DNA of 63,493 nt. Source: a bacterium. GTDB taxonomy: Bacteria > UBA4055. Positions within the stretch are counted from its first letter, which is position 1. Every line of letters begins with the position of its first letter. The DNA lies in the NCBI GenBank assembly GCA_029559475.1, contig JAKQBN010000050.1, positions 1 to 63,493 on the forward strand. The letters run 5' to 3'. Of this stretch, positions 8,901-17,545 are shown piece by piece. Below the pieces are notes generated by a model that was given only the letters and a program-made list of their open reading frames with translations, did no database searches and was not told where the DNA came from. A program made the translations under genes and the position numbers.

Positions 8901-10669
8901 ACGGAAATGTGAGCGGGAACAGTTATATCGGCGGCCTTGTCGGAAATAACTGGTCAGGTTCAGTATCAGGATGCTATGCAACAGGGAATGTGACCGGCGG
9001 TTCTAATGCTGGCGGTCTGATAGGAGGAGGTAGCGTTATATGTAATGACAGCTATGCGTCGGGTGATGTCAGCGGTTCGGATCATGTCGGAGGACTGGTG
9101 GGAATAGGATACTCCGGGTCAATGATCTCCTGTTGTTATGCAATTGGAACCGTAACAGGAACGACCGCGACAGGAGGACTTGTGGGCGGCGGAGATGTGT
9201 ATCCGCAAAAAAGCTACTGGGATAAACAAACTACCGGACAGTCAGCAAGCTCCGGTTCTGACACGAGTTCAGGCAAGACAACTGCTGAAATGAAAACACA
9301 GTCAAATTATGAAACATGGGATTTTATTCAGGAAGCTTTTAACGGCACTGATGAGATCTGGGGTATTAATCCGTCGGAGAACGGCGGTTATCCTTTTTTA
9401 TACTGGCAGGGTTATTCACATATAAATTCATATAAATATGTAACTCAAACGGGTGCCGGACTTAAAGACGGTTCGAACTGGGCTAACGCTTATGATAATA
9501 CCCAGCTTCAGACAGCGCTGGCTGACGGACCAAATGAGATCTGGGTCGCGGCAGGAACGTACAAGCCGACGGCTTCAACAGACAGAACGATAAGTTTTAC
9601 TATGAAGAACGGCGTTGCTGTTTACGGCGGTTTTGCAGGTACTGAAACAGAATTGTCACAAAGAGATATCGGAGCAAATCCGACCATTTTATCAGGCGAT
9701 ATCGGAACTGCAGGCGTAAGTACTGACAACAGTTACCATGTAGTCTATAATAATCAGAACGGTTTGACATACAATGCCGTTTTAGACGGTTTTACGATCA
9801 AAGACGGATACGCAGACGGGTCATTTCCGCACAATTCAGGTGCAGGGATCTTTTTGTATCAGTCATCACCGGCTATAATCAATTGTACCGTAAGATCAAA
9901 TTCAGCTGTTTTTGATGGCGGCGGAATATTTATTTTTTACTCGGTTCCTGCATTGGTAAATTGTCAGATCACTGATAATGTCGGCGGAGGTATATCAATT
10001 GACGGATATAGTTCTTCTTTAACGATAACTAACTGTACGATAGCAAAAAACACCTCCGGTTTAAATTCCAGAGGCGGAATATATACCAGATCCATCGATC
10101 TGATCCTAAATAACTGTATCGTGTGGGGAAACACGTCAGGATACGACGGGCATCAGATCTATGTCTGGAGCGGTACCTGCACGCTTAATTACAGCTGTTA
10201 TGCCAACGGAACAAGTGATATTACTCTCGGCACCGGTACTTTTACCGCAACAAATAATAATATTACATCCGATCCTCTTTTTGCTGATACTGCAAATAAA
10301 GATTACCGTTTGTTGATAAGTTCACCCTGCCTCGATACCGGATTTAATGATTATAACACACTTACAACAGATATAAGAAGCTATGCCCGTAAGCTGAACA
10401 AGGCTGATGGAACAGCAGGCATTATTGACATGGGTCCGTTCGAATATAAGTTTATTCCTCTGTCTTCACCTCAGAATGTGACTTCAGTGAAGAACGGCAG
10501 TAATCTGGATATTACTTGGACTGCAGTCAGCGGAGCCACAGGATATAAAGTTTATTCATGCGCCAGTCCTTATGGAACATTTACTGAAGCTGCGACGGTA
10601 ATTACTAATTCATGGACAGTTCCTATCTCTGCGGCGAGATATTTCTATTATGTGAAAGCTTATAATTAG
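5912..10669 (+). CDS. Giant secreted GLUG-repeat/beta-helix surface protein
   Basis: 1585 residues with a signal peptide ending near LFATA. GAGG lies upstream of the ATG. Order of parts: a cleaved-adhesin (choice-of-anchor J) jelly-roll about 25-175; a second related jelly-roll about 178-310; a first block of about six GLUG motifs (GGLVGWNNGTINKCW type) about 430-650; an Fn3 domain about 680-775; a second block of about eight GLUG motifs to about 1140; a right-handed beta-helix about 1165-1500 starting YVTQTGAGLKDGSNWANAY; and a terminal Fn3-like domain ending in FYYVKAYN. Both GLUG blocks end with the same SYWDKQTTG and GKTTAEMK signature, so the block itself was duplicated. The protein is likely an outer-surface adhesin or polysaccharide-binding protein. 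A TATAAT at 5888-5893 could be its -10 box, but no good -35 is visible. Confidence 0.85.
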   Translation: MGTTRQFITTMLISVILLSGSLFATALNESFTGTAFPPAGWSVVNNGDTNGWYRYQGTGAHSGGSCAFINYSTAAHDDWLISPQLSPKTGDVTFSFWARSVSSYYFDRFNVKLSIGGNVTTDFTVTLASNIQSTAGWTQYTYNLSAYAGQKVHIAVQAISTNMSGLLLDDVAGPSMTGFEGFETGDLSAFDWNNSYPIPWTVQSSEKYSGSYAAQSGALANDYERSTISISVTGSSAGYISFVRKVSGDSGYYFAFAIDGAYAGGIMTGDDTWTQQSYYVGSGDHTFEWFLLRTESGGSGTAWLDNIVFPPKIYGTDTNPFLIYTPSDLNYVRNCLGTAYAGKYFKLMNDIDLTAYLAPGGEGYAAWGTNGWLPIGNGSNYFYGIFDGNNYTISNLRCAYYGTYHGLFGVTGTGSAIENVVMSSNCFILGDADTGSIVGHNKGTVRKCRSAATVNIGNATTGGGIVGNNNAGRTTNCSFTGTITRSGSGVSCNGIGGIAGRNETGAVIDSCYSTGSVTGNTWNGGLVGWNNGTINKCWTAGSITGAENSQGGLVGQNQGNINNSYSFASVSGAHFIGGLVGNIGAGTITNCYATGLVTGGQKGGLCGYSTGTVNNSYWDKQTTGLTTSYGSADTYGKTTAEMKIQTTFSGWDFTTEPVWHITAQNSGYPHLSWQLIPPAAVTAVPATDITATSFTANWNSADDAVGYYIDISNYNNFSNFVPGYNGYDAGNVTSLSVTGLDPVSTYYYRVRAYNTAGIGINSNIISPAMPAFDGSGTEPDPFRIYTSAQLSAVRNYLGSANADKYFQVMNAIDLAAYLSSGAGYNNGYFWLPIGDAANPFCGKFKGGYNMISSLKINRAATDYSGLFGYAGTGSALEGIFIQIDPAGSVKGKNYTGGLAGYAEGGTISMCYVEGTVIGSINGTGGLVGIYGENGKISQCQTIGNVNGANSYTGGLVGESSSEITICYSSCAVNGDYYTGGLVGSNRSPVDISCSTADGNVSGNSYIGGLVGNNWSGSVSGCYATGNVTGGSNAGGLIGGGSVICNDSYASGDVSGSDHVGGLVGIGYSGSMISCCYAIGTVTGTTATGGLVGGGDVYPQKSYWDKQTTGQSASSGSDTSSGKTTAEMKTQSNYETWDFIQEAFNGTDEIWGINPSENGGYPFLYWQGYSHINSYKYVTQTGAGLKDGSNWANAYDNTQLQTALADGPNEIWVAAGTYKPTASTDRTISFTMKNGVAVYGGFAGTETELSQRDIGANPTILSGDIGTAGVSTDNSYHVVYNNQNGLTYNAVLDGFTIKDGYADGSFPHNSGAGIFLYQSSPAIINCTVRSNSAVFDGGGIFIFYSVPALVNCQITDNVGGGISIDGYSSSLTITNCTIAKNTSGLNSRGGIYTRSIDLILNNCIVWGNTSGYDGHQIYVWSGTCTLNYSCYANGTSDITLGTGTFTATNNNITSDPLFADTANKDYRLLISSPCLDTGFNDYNTLTTDIRSYARKLNKADGTAGIIDMGPFEYKFIPLSSPQNVTSVKNGSNLDITWTAVSGATGYKVYSCASPYGTFTEAATVITNSWTVPISAARYFYYVKAYN

Positions 10670-10695
10670 CCTTTTATGGTGAAGTAATATTATAG

Positions 10696-10764
10696 TTTGA
10701 CAATATTCAATTTATTTTGTAAGATTGCTTTATTATAAACGGAGTTTAGAATGAAAAAGTTTAT
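10696..10764 (+). repeat. Duplicated promoter/leader/start block, copy 2
   Basis: Second copy of the block at 3601-3669. Differences cluster in the spacer and just after the -10. The stretch from TATTATAAACGG through the ribosome binding site and first codons is identical. Confidence 0.85.
10697..10725 (+). promoter_or_regulatory. Predicted sigma-70 promoter of the LamG/FG-GAP gene
   Basis: TTGACA (10697-10702), 17 bp, TAAGAT (10720-10725): a consensus -35 and a four-of-six -10. Confidence 0.75.
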
Positions 10765-13696
10765 GTTAATAATTGCGATTGCAGTCTCACTGTTCGGAAA
10801 TTCAGGATCAGATGCTAAAAGCTCTGGACTTGTAGGTTACTGGACATTCGACGGCGGGAACGCGAACGATCTTACCGGTAATCATAATGGGACAATTGTA
10901 GGCAGCGGAGTTACATTTCCTGCCGGGAAAGTCGGAAATGCGGTCAATTTCAGCGTCGGCACAAGTTTTATAAGAATACCTTCCTTTAATACAACGAATA
11001 TCACAGTTGAAGCCTGGGTGAATTCGACGAAATCAGGATATTACACTTCGATGGTAACGAAAAATTACCACCCTTCGACATGGAGTTCTCCATGGACTGC
11101 GTGGTCGTTGTGGTTCAATGAAAATTCAGCAAATCCCGGTACGATAGCTTCGCAGTGGGCAACATCATCCCCTGATGCTGTGTCATTGAATCAGTGGTAT
11201 CATATGGCATTTACTTATGACGGTACAACTGTAAAGGTGTATGTAAACGGTCTTCTTAAATCCAGCGCTGCAACTGCCGGAGGACCGATCGTACAGACTG
11301 CCGGGAATATTCATATAGGTAAACCGGAATTCGCGAATCACAGCTTTACCGGAAGTATAGATGAAGTCGCGATCTGGGATAATGCACTGCCCGGAACCGA
11401 GATACTCAGGCATTACCAGAACGGTATGAACGGGCTCGGTTATATTTTGGCACCGATCGTAACGACAGATTCGTTAACGAATATAACCCCTGTTTCCGCA
11501 ATCGGCGGAGGAAATGTTTCGTCAGACGGAGGTTCAAATGTGACAGCAAGAGGAGTCTGCTGGAATACCACAGGAAATCCCACAACTGCCAATTTTAAAA
11601 CCGAAGACGGAACAGGTACGGGTGAATTTGCAAGCACTCTTACCGGATTAACGGCAGGCACAACTTATTATGTAAAAGCTTATTCGGTAAATGCGATAGG
11701 AACTTCATACGGGGAACAAATCTCGTTTACAACACAGAATTACTTCACCGATATAGGAGCAAGTCTTATAAATGTGTCAAACAGTCATGCTGACTGGGGC
11801 GATTACGACAATGACGGTGATCTTGATCTAGTTATGATAGGATACAATTCAAACTCGCCATACTATTATTCGAGAATTTACAGGAACGACGCGGGTGTGT
11901 TCGTTGACATAAATGCCGGGCTGCCTGGTTTTAATTCCGGTTCTGCTGACTGGGGTGATTACGACAATGACGGCGATCTGGACCTGCTATTAACCGGAAG
12001 CAACATGACAAAGATATTCAAGAATGAATCCGGAATATTTTCAATTAGCGTATCATTACCTAATGCGGTTACAAGCAATGCATCGTGGGGCGATTACGAC
12101 AATGACGGTGATCTTGACATCGTACTGACAGGACAGATATCTTCCACAAGTACGGCTGTGGTACTGAGAAATGATGGAAATGAAGTTTTTACGAATATAA
12201 GCGCAGGTTTGACAGGAGCAACATACGGCAATGGCGACTGGGGGGATTATGACAACGACGGCGATCTCGACCTTGTAATTACAGGAAACAGCAGTACAAA
12301 AATATATATTAACGACGGCGGTAATTTCACAGATATAAATGCGGGGCTGTTGAGCGTTTATTACAGTTCTGTAAAGTGGGCTGATTATGACAATGACGGC
12401 GACCTTGATCTTGCTCTGATAGGAAATAACTTATCACATACTGAAGAAGCAAGGATATACAAGAATAACGGAGGCAATTCGTTTTCATATATTTCGGCAT
12501 TGACCCCGGCATGCAGATCAGGTTCAGTCGAGTGGGGAGATTACGACAACGACGGCGATCTTGACCTTCTCGTTACCGGTTACAGCGGTACAGTAGGTGT
12601 TACCACTAAGCTATACCGAAACGACGGAAATGACACGTTTTCTGCTATAAATTCCGGCTTAGCAAATGTCAGTCACGGCACTGCAAAGTGGGGAGATTAT
12701 GACAACGACGGCGATCTTGATGTAATGCTTACAGGAGTTAATATTTCAAAAATATACAGAAATAACTGCGCAACACAGAACTCTCAGCCTGCAAAGCCTA
12801 TAAACCTTGCTTTATCACAGAATGAAAGCGGACTGCATTTTTCATTTGATCCTGCTTCGGATACCGAGACACCTTCCGCAGGGTTAAGCTATAATATCGA
12901 CATCAATATAGGCGACGGAACCGTTAAAGCTGCTTCGTCTGATTTTGCTACGGGTAAGAGGCGGATTTCAAATATGGGAAATATTCAGCAGAACACTTCA
13001 TGGAACTTCCGGGGTGAATTCCCTGATTATGCTATACCCAACGAGCTTTACGAAGTAATATGGAATGTTCAGAGCGTGGATAATTGTTATGAAGGATCAT
13101 TGTTTGCTTCAGCAGCCGATACTATAATGAACAGAAGTCTGCTGACTGTTCCTAAAGCTGAAATGATCGCTTCAGATATGCTGACATGGGAATATTATAT
13201 GCCTGCAGACTCAATAGCATCATACACGCTTCAGATGAGCTACGACAGCCTGTTCACGGATTATTATGAAAAATCTTTTCCTGTTTCAAAAGATATTAAA
13301 ACAAGCTATTTCGGAGTTGATCTGCTGTCGCTAGATATTATTGACAGCCTTGAGAACAACGGTAAATATTTCTGGCGTGTAAAGCCTGAGCATATTAATT
13401 CAGCGATAGCCACAGGCTTTAGAAGAGTACCTGACAGCTTCATTTATGATCCGGTCTATTCCGCACCCTCGCCTGTCACGATTACTGTTGAAGGGAATTA
13501 TATTACTTTGCAGTGGGGGAGCGGTAAAGAAGATGAAAAAGGCATTTTATATAATATTTACTCAAGCGATGATCCTCACGCGGTTTTCCCGTCAGGATGG
13601 ACACTCTTAAATTCAGTAACGGGAACCAGCTATTTGATCAATTCGTCAGTAAAGAAGAAGTTTTACTGCGTAACGGCAGAGGGTACGGGAAAGTAG
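10751..13696 (+). CDS. Secreted LamG-like and FG-GAP repeat protein
   Basis: 981 residues with a signal peptide (MKKFMLIIAIAVSLFGNSGS). Residues about 28-225 form a concanavalin A/LamG-type domain (GLVGYWTFDGGNANDLTGNH, then GSIDEVAIWDNAL), usually a carbohydrate-binding or adhesive fold. An Fn3-like domain about 235-330 carries the GVCWNTTGNPTT motif. Seven FG-GAP repeats, each with a near-perfect DYDNDGDLD loop, follow at about 335-675. The C-terminal beta-sandwich ends in the same YSAPSPVTITVEGNYITLQW to KKFYCVTAEGTGK block as the genes at 3656 and 13740. Its promoter and leader are near copies of those of the 3656 gene, so the two are probably expressed together. Confidence 0.85.
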   Translation: MKKFMLIIAIAVSLFGNSGSDAKSSGLVGYWTFDGGNANDLTGNHNGTIVGSGVTFPAGKVGNAVNFSVGTSFIRIPSFNTTNITVEAWVNSTKSGYYTSMVTKNYHPSTWSSPWTAWSLWFNENSANPGTIASQWATSSPDAVSLNQWYHMAFTYDGTTVKVYVNGLLKSSAATAGGPIVQTAGNIHIGKPEFANHSFTGSIDEVAIWDNALPGTEILRHYQNGMNGLGYILAPIVTTDSLTNITPVSAIGGGNVSSDGGSNVTARGVCWNTTGNPTTANFKTEDGTGTGEFASTLTGLTAGTTYYVKAYSVNAIGTSYGEQISFTTQNYFTDIGASLINVSNSHADWGDYDNDGDLDLVMIGYNSNSPYYYSRIYRNDAGVFVDINAGLPGFNSGSADWGDYDNDGDLDLLLTGSNMTKIFKNESGIFSISVSLPNAVTSNASWGDYDNDGDLDIVLTGQISSTSTAVVLRNDGNEVFTNISAGLTGATYGNGDWGDYDNDGDLDLVITGNSSTKIYINDGGNFTDINAGLLSVYYSSVKWADYDNDGDLDLALIGNNLSHTEEARIYKNNGGNSFSYISALTPACRSGSVEWGDYDNDGDLDLLVTGYSGTVGVTTKLYRNDGNDTFSAINSGLANVSHGTAKWGDYDNDGDLDVMLTGVNISKIYRNNCATQNSQPAKPINLALSQNESGLHFSFDPASDTETPSAGLSYNIDINIGDGTVKAASSDFATGKRRISNMGNIQQNTSWNFRGEFPDYAIPNELYEVIWNVQSVDNCYEGSLFASAADTIMNRSLLTVPKAEMIASDMLTWEYYMPADSIASYTLQMSYDSLFTDYYEKSFPVSKDIKTSYFGVDLLSLDIIDSLENNGKYFWRVKPEHINSAIATGFRRVPDSFIYDPVYSAPSPVTITVEGNYITLQWGSGKEDEKGILYNIYSSDDPHAVFPSGWTLLNSVTGTSYLINSSVKKKFYCVTAEGTGK

Positions 13697-13739
13697 CAAA
13701 ACAATATTATTAAAATACAATTTAATAAAGGTGTTCAGA

Positions 13740-16700
13740 TTGGAAAAATTAGTTATTATTTATTTTGCGGCGGTTGTCGGCATTCTATACTGCCAGAATT
13801 TTACCGATATCGGCGCAGGGTTGACGGGAGTTACTTCAGGATCTCAATCATGGGGCGATTATGATAATGACGGCGACCTCGATATTTTGATTACCGGGTA
13901 CTCAAACTCCGGTTGTATTTCTAAAATTTATAGGAATGACAGTGGAGTTTTTGTAGATATAAATGCCGGACTGACCGGAGTAGCATCAGGCACATCTAAC
14001 TGGATAGACTACGATAATGACGGCGATCTTGATATACTTCTGACAGGAGCGACGTACACTGAAAGGATTACAAGGCTCTATAATAATAACAACGGTATCT
14101 TTACCGTTGTAAATTCCGGGCTGCCCGGAAGGGACGATGCTGACAACGGAGGAGATTCAGTTGCCTGGGGGGATTATGACAATGACGGTGATCAGGATGT
14201 TCTCATAACAGGCAGAGATTACTTTTATAATTTAATTTCCAGAATTTATAAAAATAATAATGGTACTTTCACAGATATAAATGCCGGTCTTCAGCCGGTT
14301 GAATACGGATCTGTAGCGTGGGGCGATTATGATAATGACGGCGACCTTGACATCCTTCTAACAGGTATGAATTATCCTTCCTATGTTTCAATTGTTTACA
14401 GGAACGACGGAGAAGGAATCTTTACGAACATCAATGCAGGCCTTACCGGAATGTTAAGGAGTTCTGTAGCATGGGGCGACTACGATAATGACGGCGATCT
14501 TGATATTCTGCTGGCAGGCGCTGACGGGAGTTCTAATTATCTTTCTAAGATTTACAATAACAATAACGGTATATTTACCGAGATCGGCGACGGGCTTGTC
14601 AATATAGCTTATAATTGCGTGGCATGGGGAGATTATGATAATGACGGCGATCTCGACATCCTGTTAACCGGTAGTATCGATTACGATAATTATATTACCA
14701 GAATATACAGAAATAACGGCAACGGAACATTTTCAAATATAAACGCAGGGTTAATCGGAGTAGATTTCGGGTCGTGTGCATGGGGAGATTATGATAATGA
14801 CGGCGATCTGGATGTTATTATTACCGGTCAGGATGTTAATGATGTATATGTTACAAAAATCTATAGAAATAATTCGGCAACGGCTAATACAGCCCCCCAG
14901 CAGCCTACAGGTTTAACTGTTGCGGTATATGGAGATAAAGCATCATTCAGCTGGGATAGATCTACAGACCCTCAAACACCTCAAAGCGGATTAACTTATA
15001 ACCTGTACACCGGGACAACATCCGGAAACTGTGATGTCAATTCTCCGATGAGCAATATTTTAACAGGGTATAGAGAAATAGCATCTTCCGGTAATTGCGG
15101 ATTAAATAATTCATGGTCAGTCAAAAATCTTTCTTCCGGTATATATTATTGGGGAGTACAGACAGTTGACAATACTTTTGCGGGTTCTTCTTTCAATTCG
15201 GCAAACACCTTTTTTACTATTCTGAGTACGCCAGTCGCTCTAAACGCTGATAATATTTTCCCGAAAAGTTTTAAAGCGAACTGGGAAGCGGTTCAAAACG
15301 CTGAAGGCTACAAGATCGATGTTGATAATGATATTAATTTTTCAAGCCCCCTTAATGATTACAATGGCCTTGATGCAGGCGCTGCAACATCGCTTAGAAT
15401 TGCCGGATTAAATCCTGATTCAACTTATTACTATCGTGTAGCAGCCTATACAAAGGACGGAACAAGTTTTTACAGCGATACAATAACAGTGAGAACATTA
15501 CCCGAATTCAGTAATTTCAGCTCAGGATTAGTAAATGTTAGTTACGGATCATCAGCCTGGGGTGACTACGATAACGACGGCGATCTGGATATAATCGTTA
15601 CGGGAGATTCAGGTTCAGGATACATATCATACATATACCGGAACGACAACGGAGTATTTGCGAATATTAATGCGGGCCTCGTCGGAACTGCATACGGGTC
15701 ATCTGAATGGGGAGACTTCGATAACGACGGGGATCTTGACATTCTGATTACCGGAATGACCGCCACCGATATCGTTTCCGTTGTTTACAGAAATGACGGC
15801 AACGGAATATTTACTGATATAGCTGCGGGACTGACTGGAGTACGATACAGCTCTGCTGCATGGGGCGATTACGACAATGACGGAGATCTGGATATTTTAC
15901 TTGCCGGGGATAACGCTTATGAGCCTGTTTCAATTTTATACGATAACTCCGGCGACAACATTTTTATGCTGAACTCGAACTTTAATACGAATGTTCCGGG
16001 TGCCAGGTTCGGCTCAGTCGCTTTCTCAGATTACGATCTTGACGCAGATCTGGATATTGTCATTACAGGCGAGACCTGGGAGCAGGAGAAAACAATGATC
16101 TTCAAAAATGACGGAAACGGTTTTTTTACAGATATAAATGCAGGGCTGACTGGAGTACGTTACAGCTCATCCGCGTGGGGAGATTACGATAGTGATGGAG
16201 ATCCCGACGTTCTGATTACCGGCAGCAACAGTGCTTTAACGGGTCAGTTCAGTATCCTTTACCGTAATGACGGGAATGATATTTTTACCGGGATAAGTTC
16301 AGGATTGACAGGGGTTTATGAAGGAACGGCAACATTTGGCGATTATGATAACGACGGAGACCTCGACATACTTTTAAGCGGATACGCTGATTCAGAACCG
16401 GTTTCGATGGTATACAGAAATGATGGCGACAGTATTTTTACTGATATTTCAGCAGGTTTGTCTGGAGTTTGTTTCTCTTCATCAGCATGGGGAGACTGCG
16501 ATAACGACGGAGATCTTGACATCCTGATTTCAGGGAACGACTTTTCCGGCGAAAAACTATCAGGGATCTATATTAATAATTCAGAAACAAAAAACACAAA
16601 ACCTGCTCCTCCATCTGTTTTGAATGTTATTTTCAGCGGAAACTATACGATCGCCTCTTGGAATAGAGGTTACGATTTAGAAACCTTACCGGCGGGAGTT

Positions 16701-17525
16701 TCATACAATGCAGAATTGATCTGTAACGGTGAAGTGAAGACTTATGCTTCTTCAGATCCTCAAAGCGGTTACAGAAGACTCGCAGCTATCGGAAACACAG
16801 GTTCGGCACTTGATTTCTTAATTGATCTTTCAATCCCTTTCCCGCTGCTGCCGATGGAGAACATGAAACGCATTATCACAAAAATACAGTCTGTGGATAA
16901 CTGTTTTGCAGGATCTGAATTTGCGGTGTCAGATACTACAATAGTTTCAGATACGCTAGAAGTCATCTCCAAGAACATTATGCTGCCTTCAGATTATCTT
17001 TCATGGGAGTATGTATATCCGGATTCTATAGTGAATTATCAGATACAGATAGATGATAATGTCAACTTCGAGAACCCGTATAATGAAACTGTTCTTTTAT
17101 TGCCCAAAAATATAATAAGAAACGAAAAAACACTCTTTTACAACTTAGCTCTCAATGAGATCGCTTTTTATGACAGTCTTATTAGCAACGAGACCTATTA
17201 CTGGAGAATGAAACCTGTTTACAAAAACAGCAAAAGAGTAACGAGTTTTAAAGGGAACCCGCTCAGCTTCATTTATGATCCGATCTATTCAGCACCTTCG
17301 CCGGTTTCGATCTCAGTCGAAGGCAACTATGTAACTCTTCAGTGGGGGACAGGTAAAGAGGGCGAAAAGACTATGTTATATAATATTTACAGCTCAGATG
17401 ATCCGCACGCTGTATTCCCGGAGGGATGGACACTCGTAAATTCCGTGACAGGAACCAGCTATGTACTCAATTCGACATTGAAAAAGAAATTCTACTGCGT
17501 GACAGCGGCGGGTGCGGTAAAGTAG
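13740..17525 (+). CDS. Secreted double FG-GAP repeat protein with Fn3 domains
   Basis: About 1261 residues from TTG 13740, which is 8 nt after AAAGG; a GTG at 13731 is possible but lies on top of that site. A signal peptide (MEKLVIIYFAAVVGILYCQ) leads directly into seven FG-GAP repeats with DYDNDGDLD loops (about residues 20-380). Two Fn3-like domains follow (about 385-585). Then comes a second set of seven FG-GAP repeats (about 590-945) and the common C-terminal beta-sandwich ending KKFYCVTAAGAVK. The second half matches the entire mature protein of the 3656 gene in repeat order, including the same degenerate fourth repeat. The gene therefore looks like a fusion of one FG-GAP array with a full paralogue. 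It starts 43 nt after the previous gene and may be co-transcribed with it. Confidence 0.85.
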   Translation: MEKLVIIYFAAVVGILYCQNFTDIGAGLTGVTSGSQSWGDYDNDGDLDILITGYSNSGCISKIYRNDSGVFVDINAGLTGVASGTSNWIDYDNDGDLDILLTGATYTERITRLYNNNNGIFTVVNSGLPGRDDADNGGDSVAWGDYDNDGDQDVLITGRDYFYNLISRIYKNNNGTFTDINAGLQPVEYGSVAWGDYDNDGDLDILLTGMNYPSYVSIVYRNDGEGIFTNINAGLTGMLRSSVAWGDYDNDGDLDILLAGADGSSNYLSKIYNNNNGIFTEIGDGLVNIAYNCVAWGDYDNDGDLDILLTGSIDYDNYITRIYRNNGNGTFSNINAGLIGVDFGSCAWGDYDNDGDLDVIITGQDVNDVYVTKIYRNNSATANTAPQQPTGLTVAVYGDKASFSWDRSTDPQTPQSGLTYNLYTGTTSGNCDVNSPMSNILTGYREIASSGNCGLNNSWSVKNLSSGIYYWGVQTVDNTFAGSSFNSANTFFTILSTPVALNADNIFPKSFKANWEAVQNAEGYKIDVDNDINFSSPLNDYNGLDAGAATSLRIAGLNPDSTYYYRVAAYTKDGTSFYSDTITVRTLPEFSNFSSGLVNVSYGSSAWGDYDNDGDLDIIVTGDSGSGYISYIYRNDNGVFANINAGLVGTAYGSSEWGDFDNDGDLDILITGMTATDIVSVVYRNDGNGIFTDIAAGLTGVRYSSAAWGDYDNDGDLDILLAGDNAYEPVSILYDNSGDNIFMLNSNFNTNVPGARFGSVAFSDYDLDADLDIVITGETWEQEKTMIFKNDGNGFFTDINAGLTGVRYSSSAWGDYDSDGDPDVLITGSNSALTGQFSILYRNDGNDIFTGISSGLTGVYEGTATFGDYDNDGDLDILLSGYADSEPVSMVYRNDGDSIFTDISAGLSGVCFSSSAWGDCDNDGDLDILISGNDFSGEKLSGIYINNSETKNTKPAPPSVLNVIFSGNYTIASWNRGYDLETLPAGVSYNAELICNGEVKTYASSDPQSGYRRLAAIGNTGSALDFLIDLSIPFPLLPMENMKRIITKIQSVDNCFAGSEFAVSDTTIVSDTLEVISKNIMLPSDYLSWEYVYPDSIVNYQIQIDDNVNFENPYNETVLLLPKNIIRNEKTLFYNLALNEIAFYDSLISNETYYWRMKPVYKNSKRVTSFKGNPLSFIYDPIYSAPSPVSISVEGNYVTLQWGTGKEGEKTMLYNIYSSDDPHAVFPEGWTLVNSVTGTSYVLNSTLKKKFYCVTAAGAVK

Positions 17526-17527
17526 AA

Positions 17528-17545
17528 AGATATTTGATAATATCT
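17528..17545 (+). terminator. Weak hairpin at a convergent gene end
   Basis: AGATATT, loop TGAT, AATATCT: a 7-bp AT-rich stem between the stop of the FG-GAP gene and the end of the opposing glycosyltransferase. The following T stretch (ATTCTTTC) is poor, so this is tentative. Confidence 0.3.

Noticed and set aside
3656-17525. Opposite-strand and alternate-frame open frames in the FG-GAP and GLUG genes
   Set aside because: They arise from the repetitive codon use of the DxDxDGD and Gly/Ser-rich repeats and lack start sites or protein-like features.
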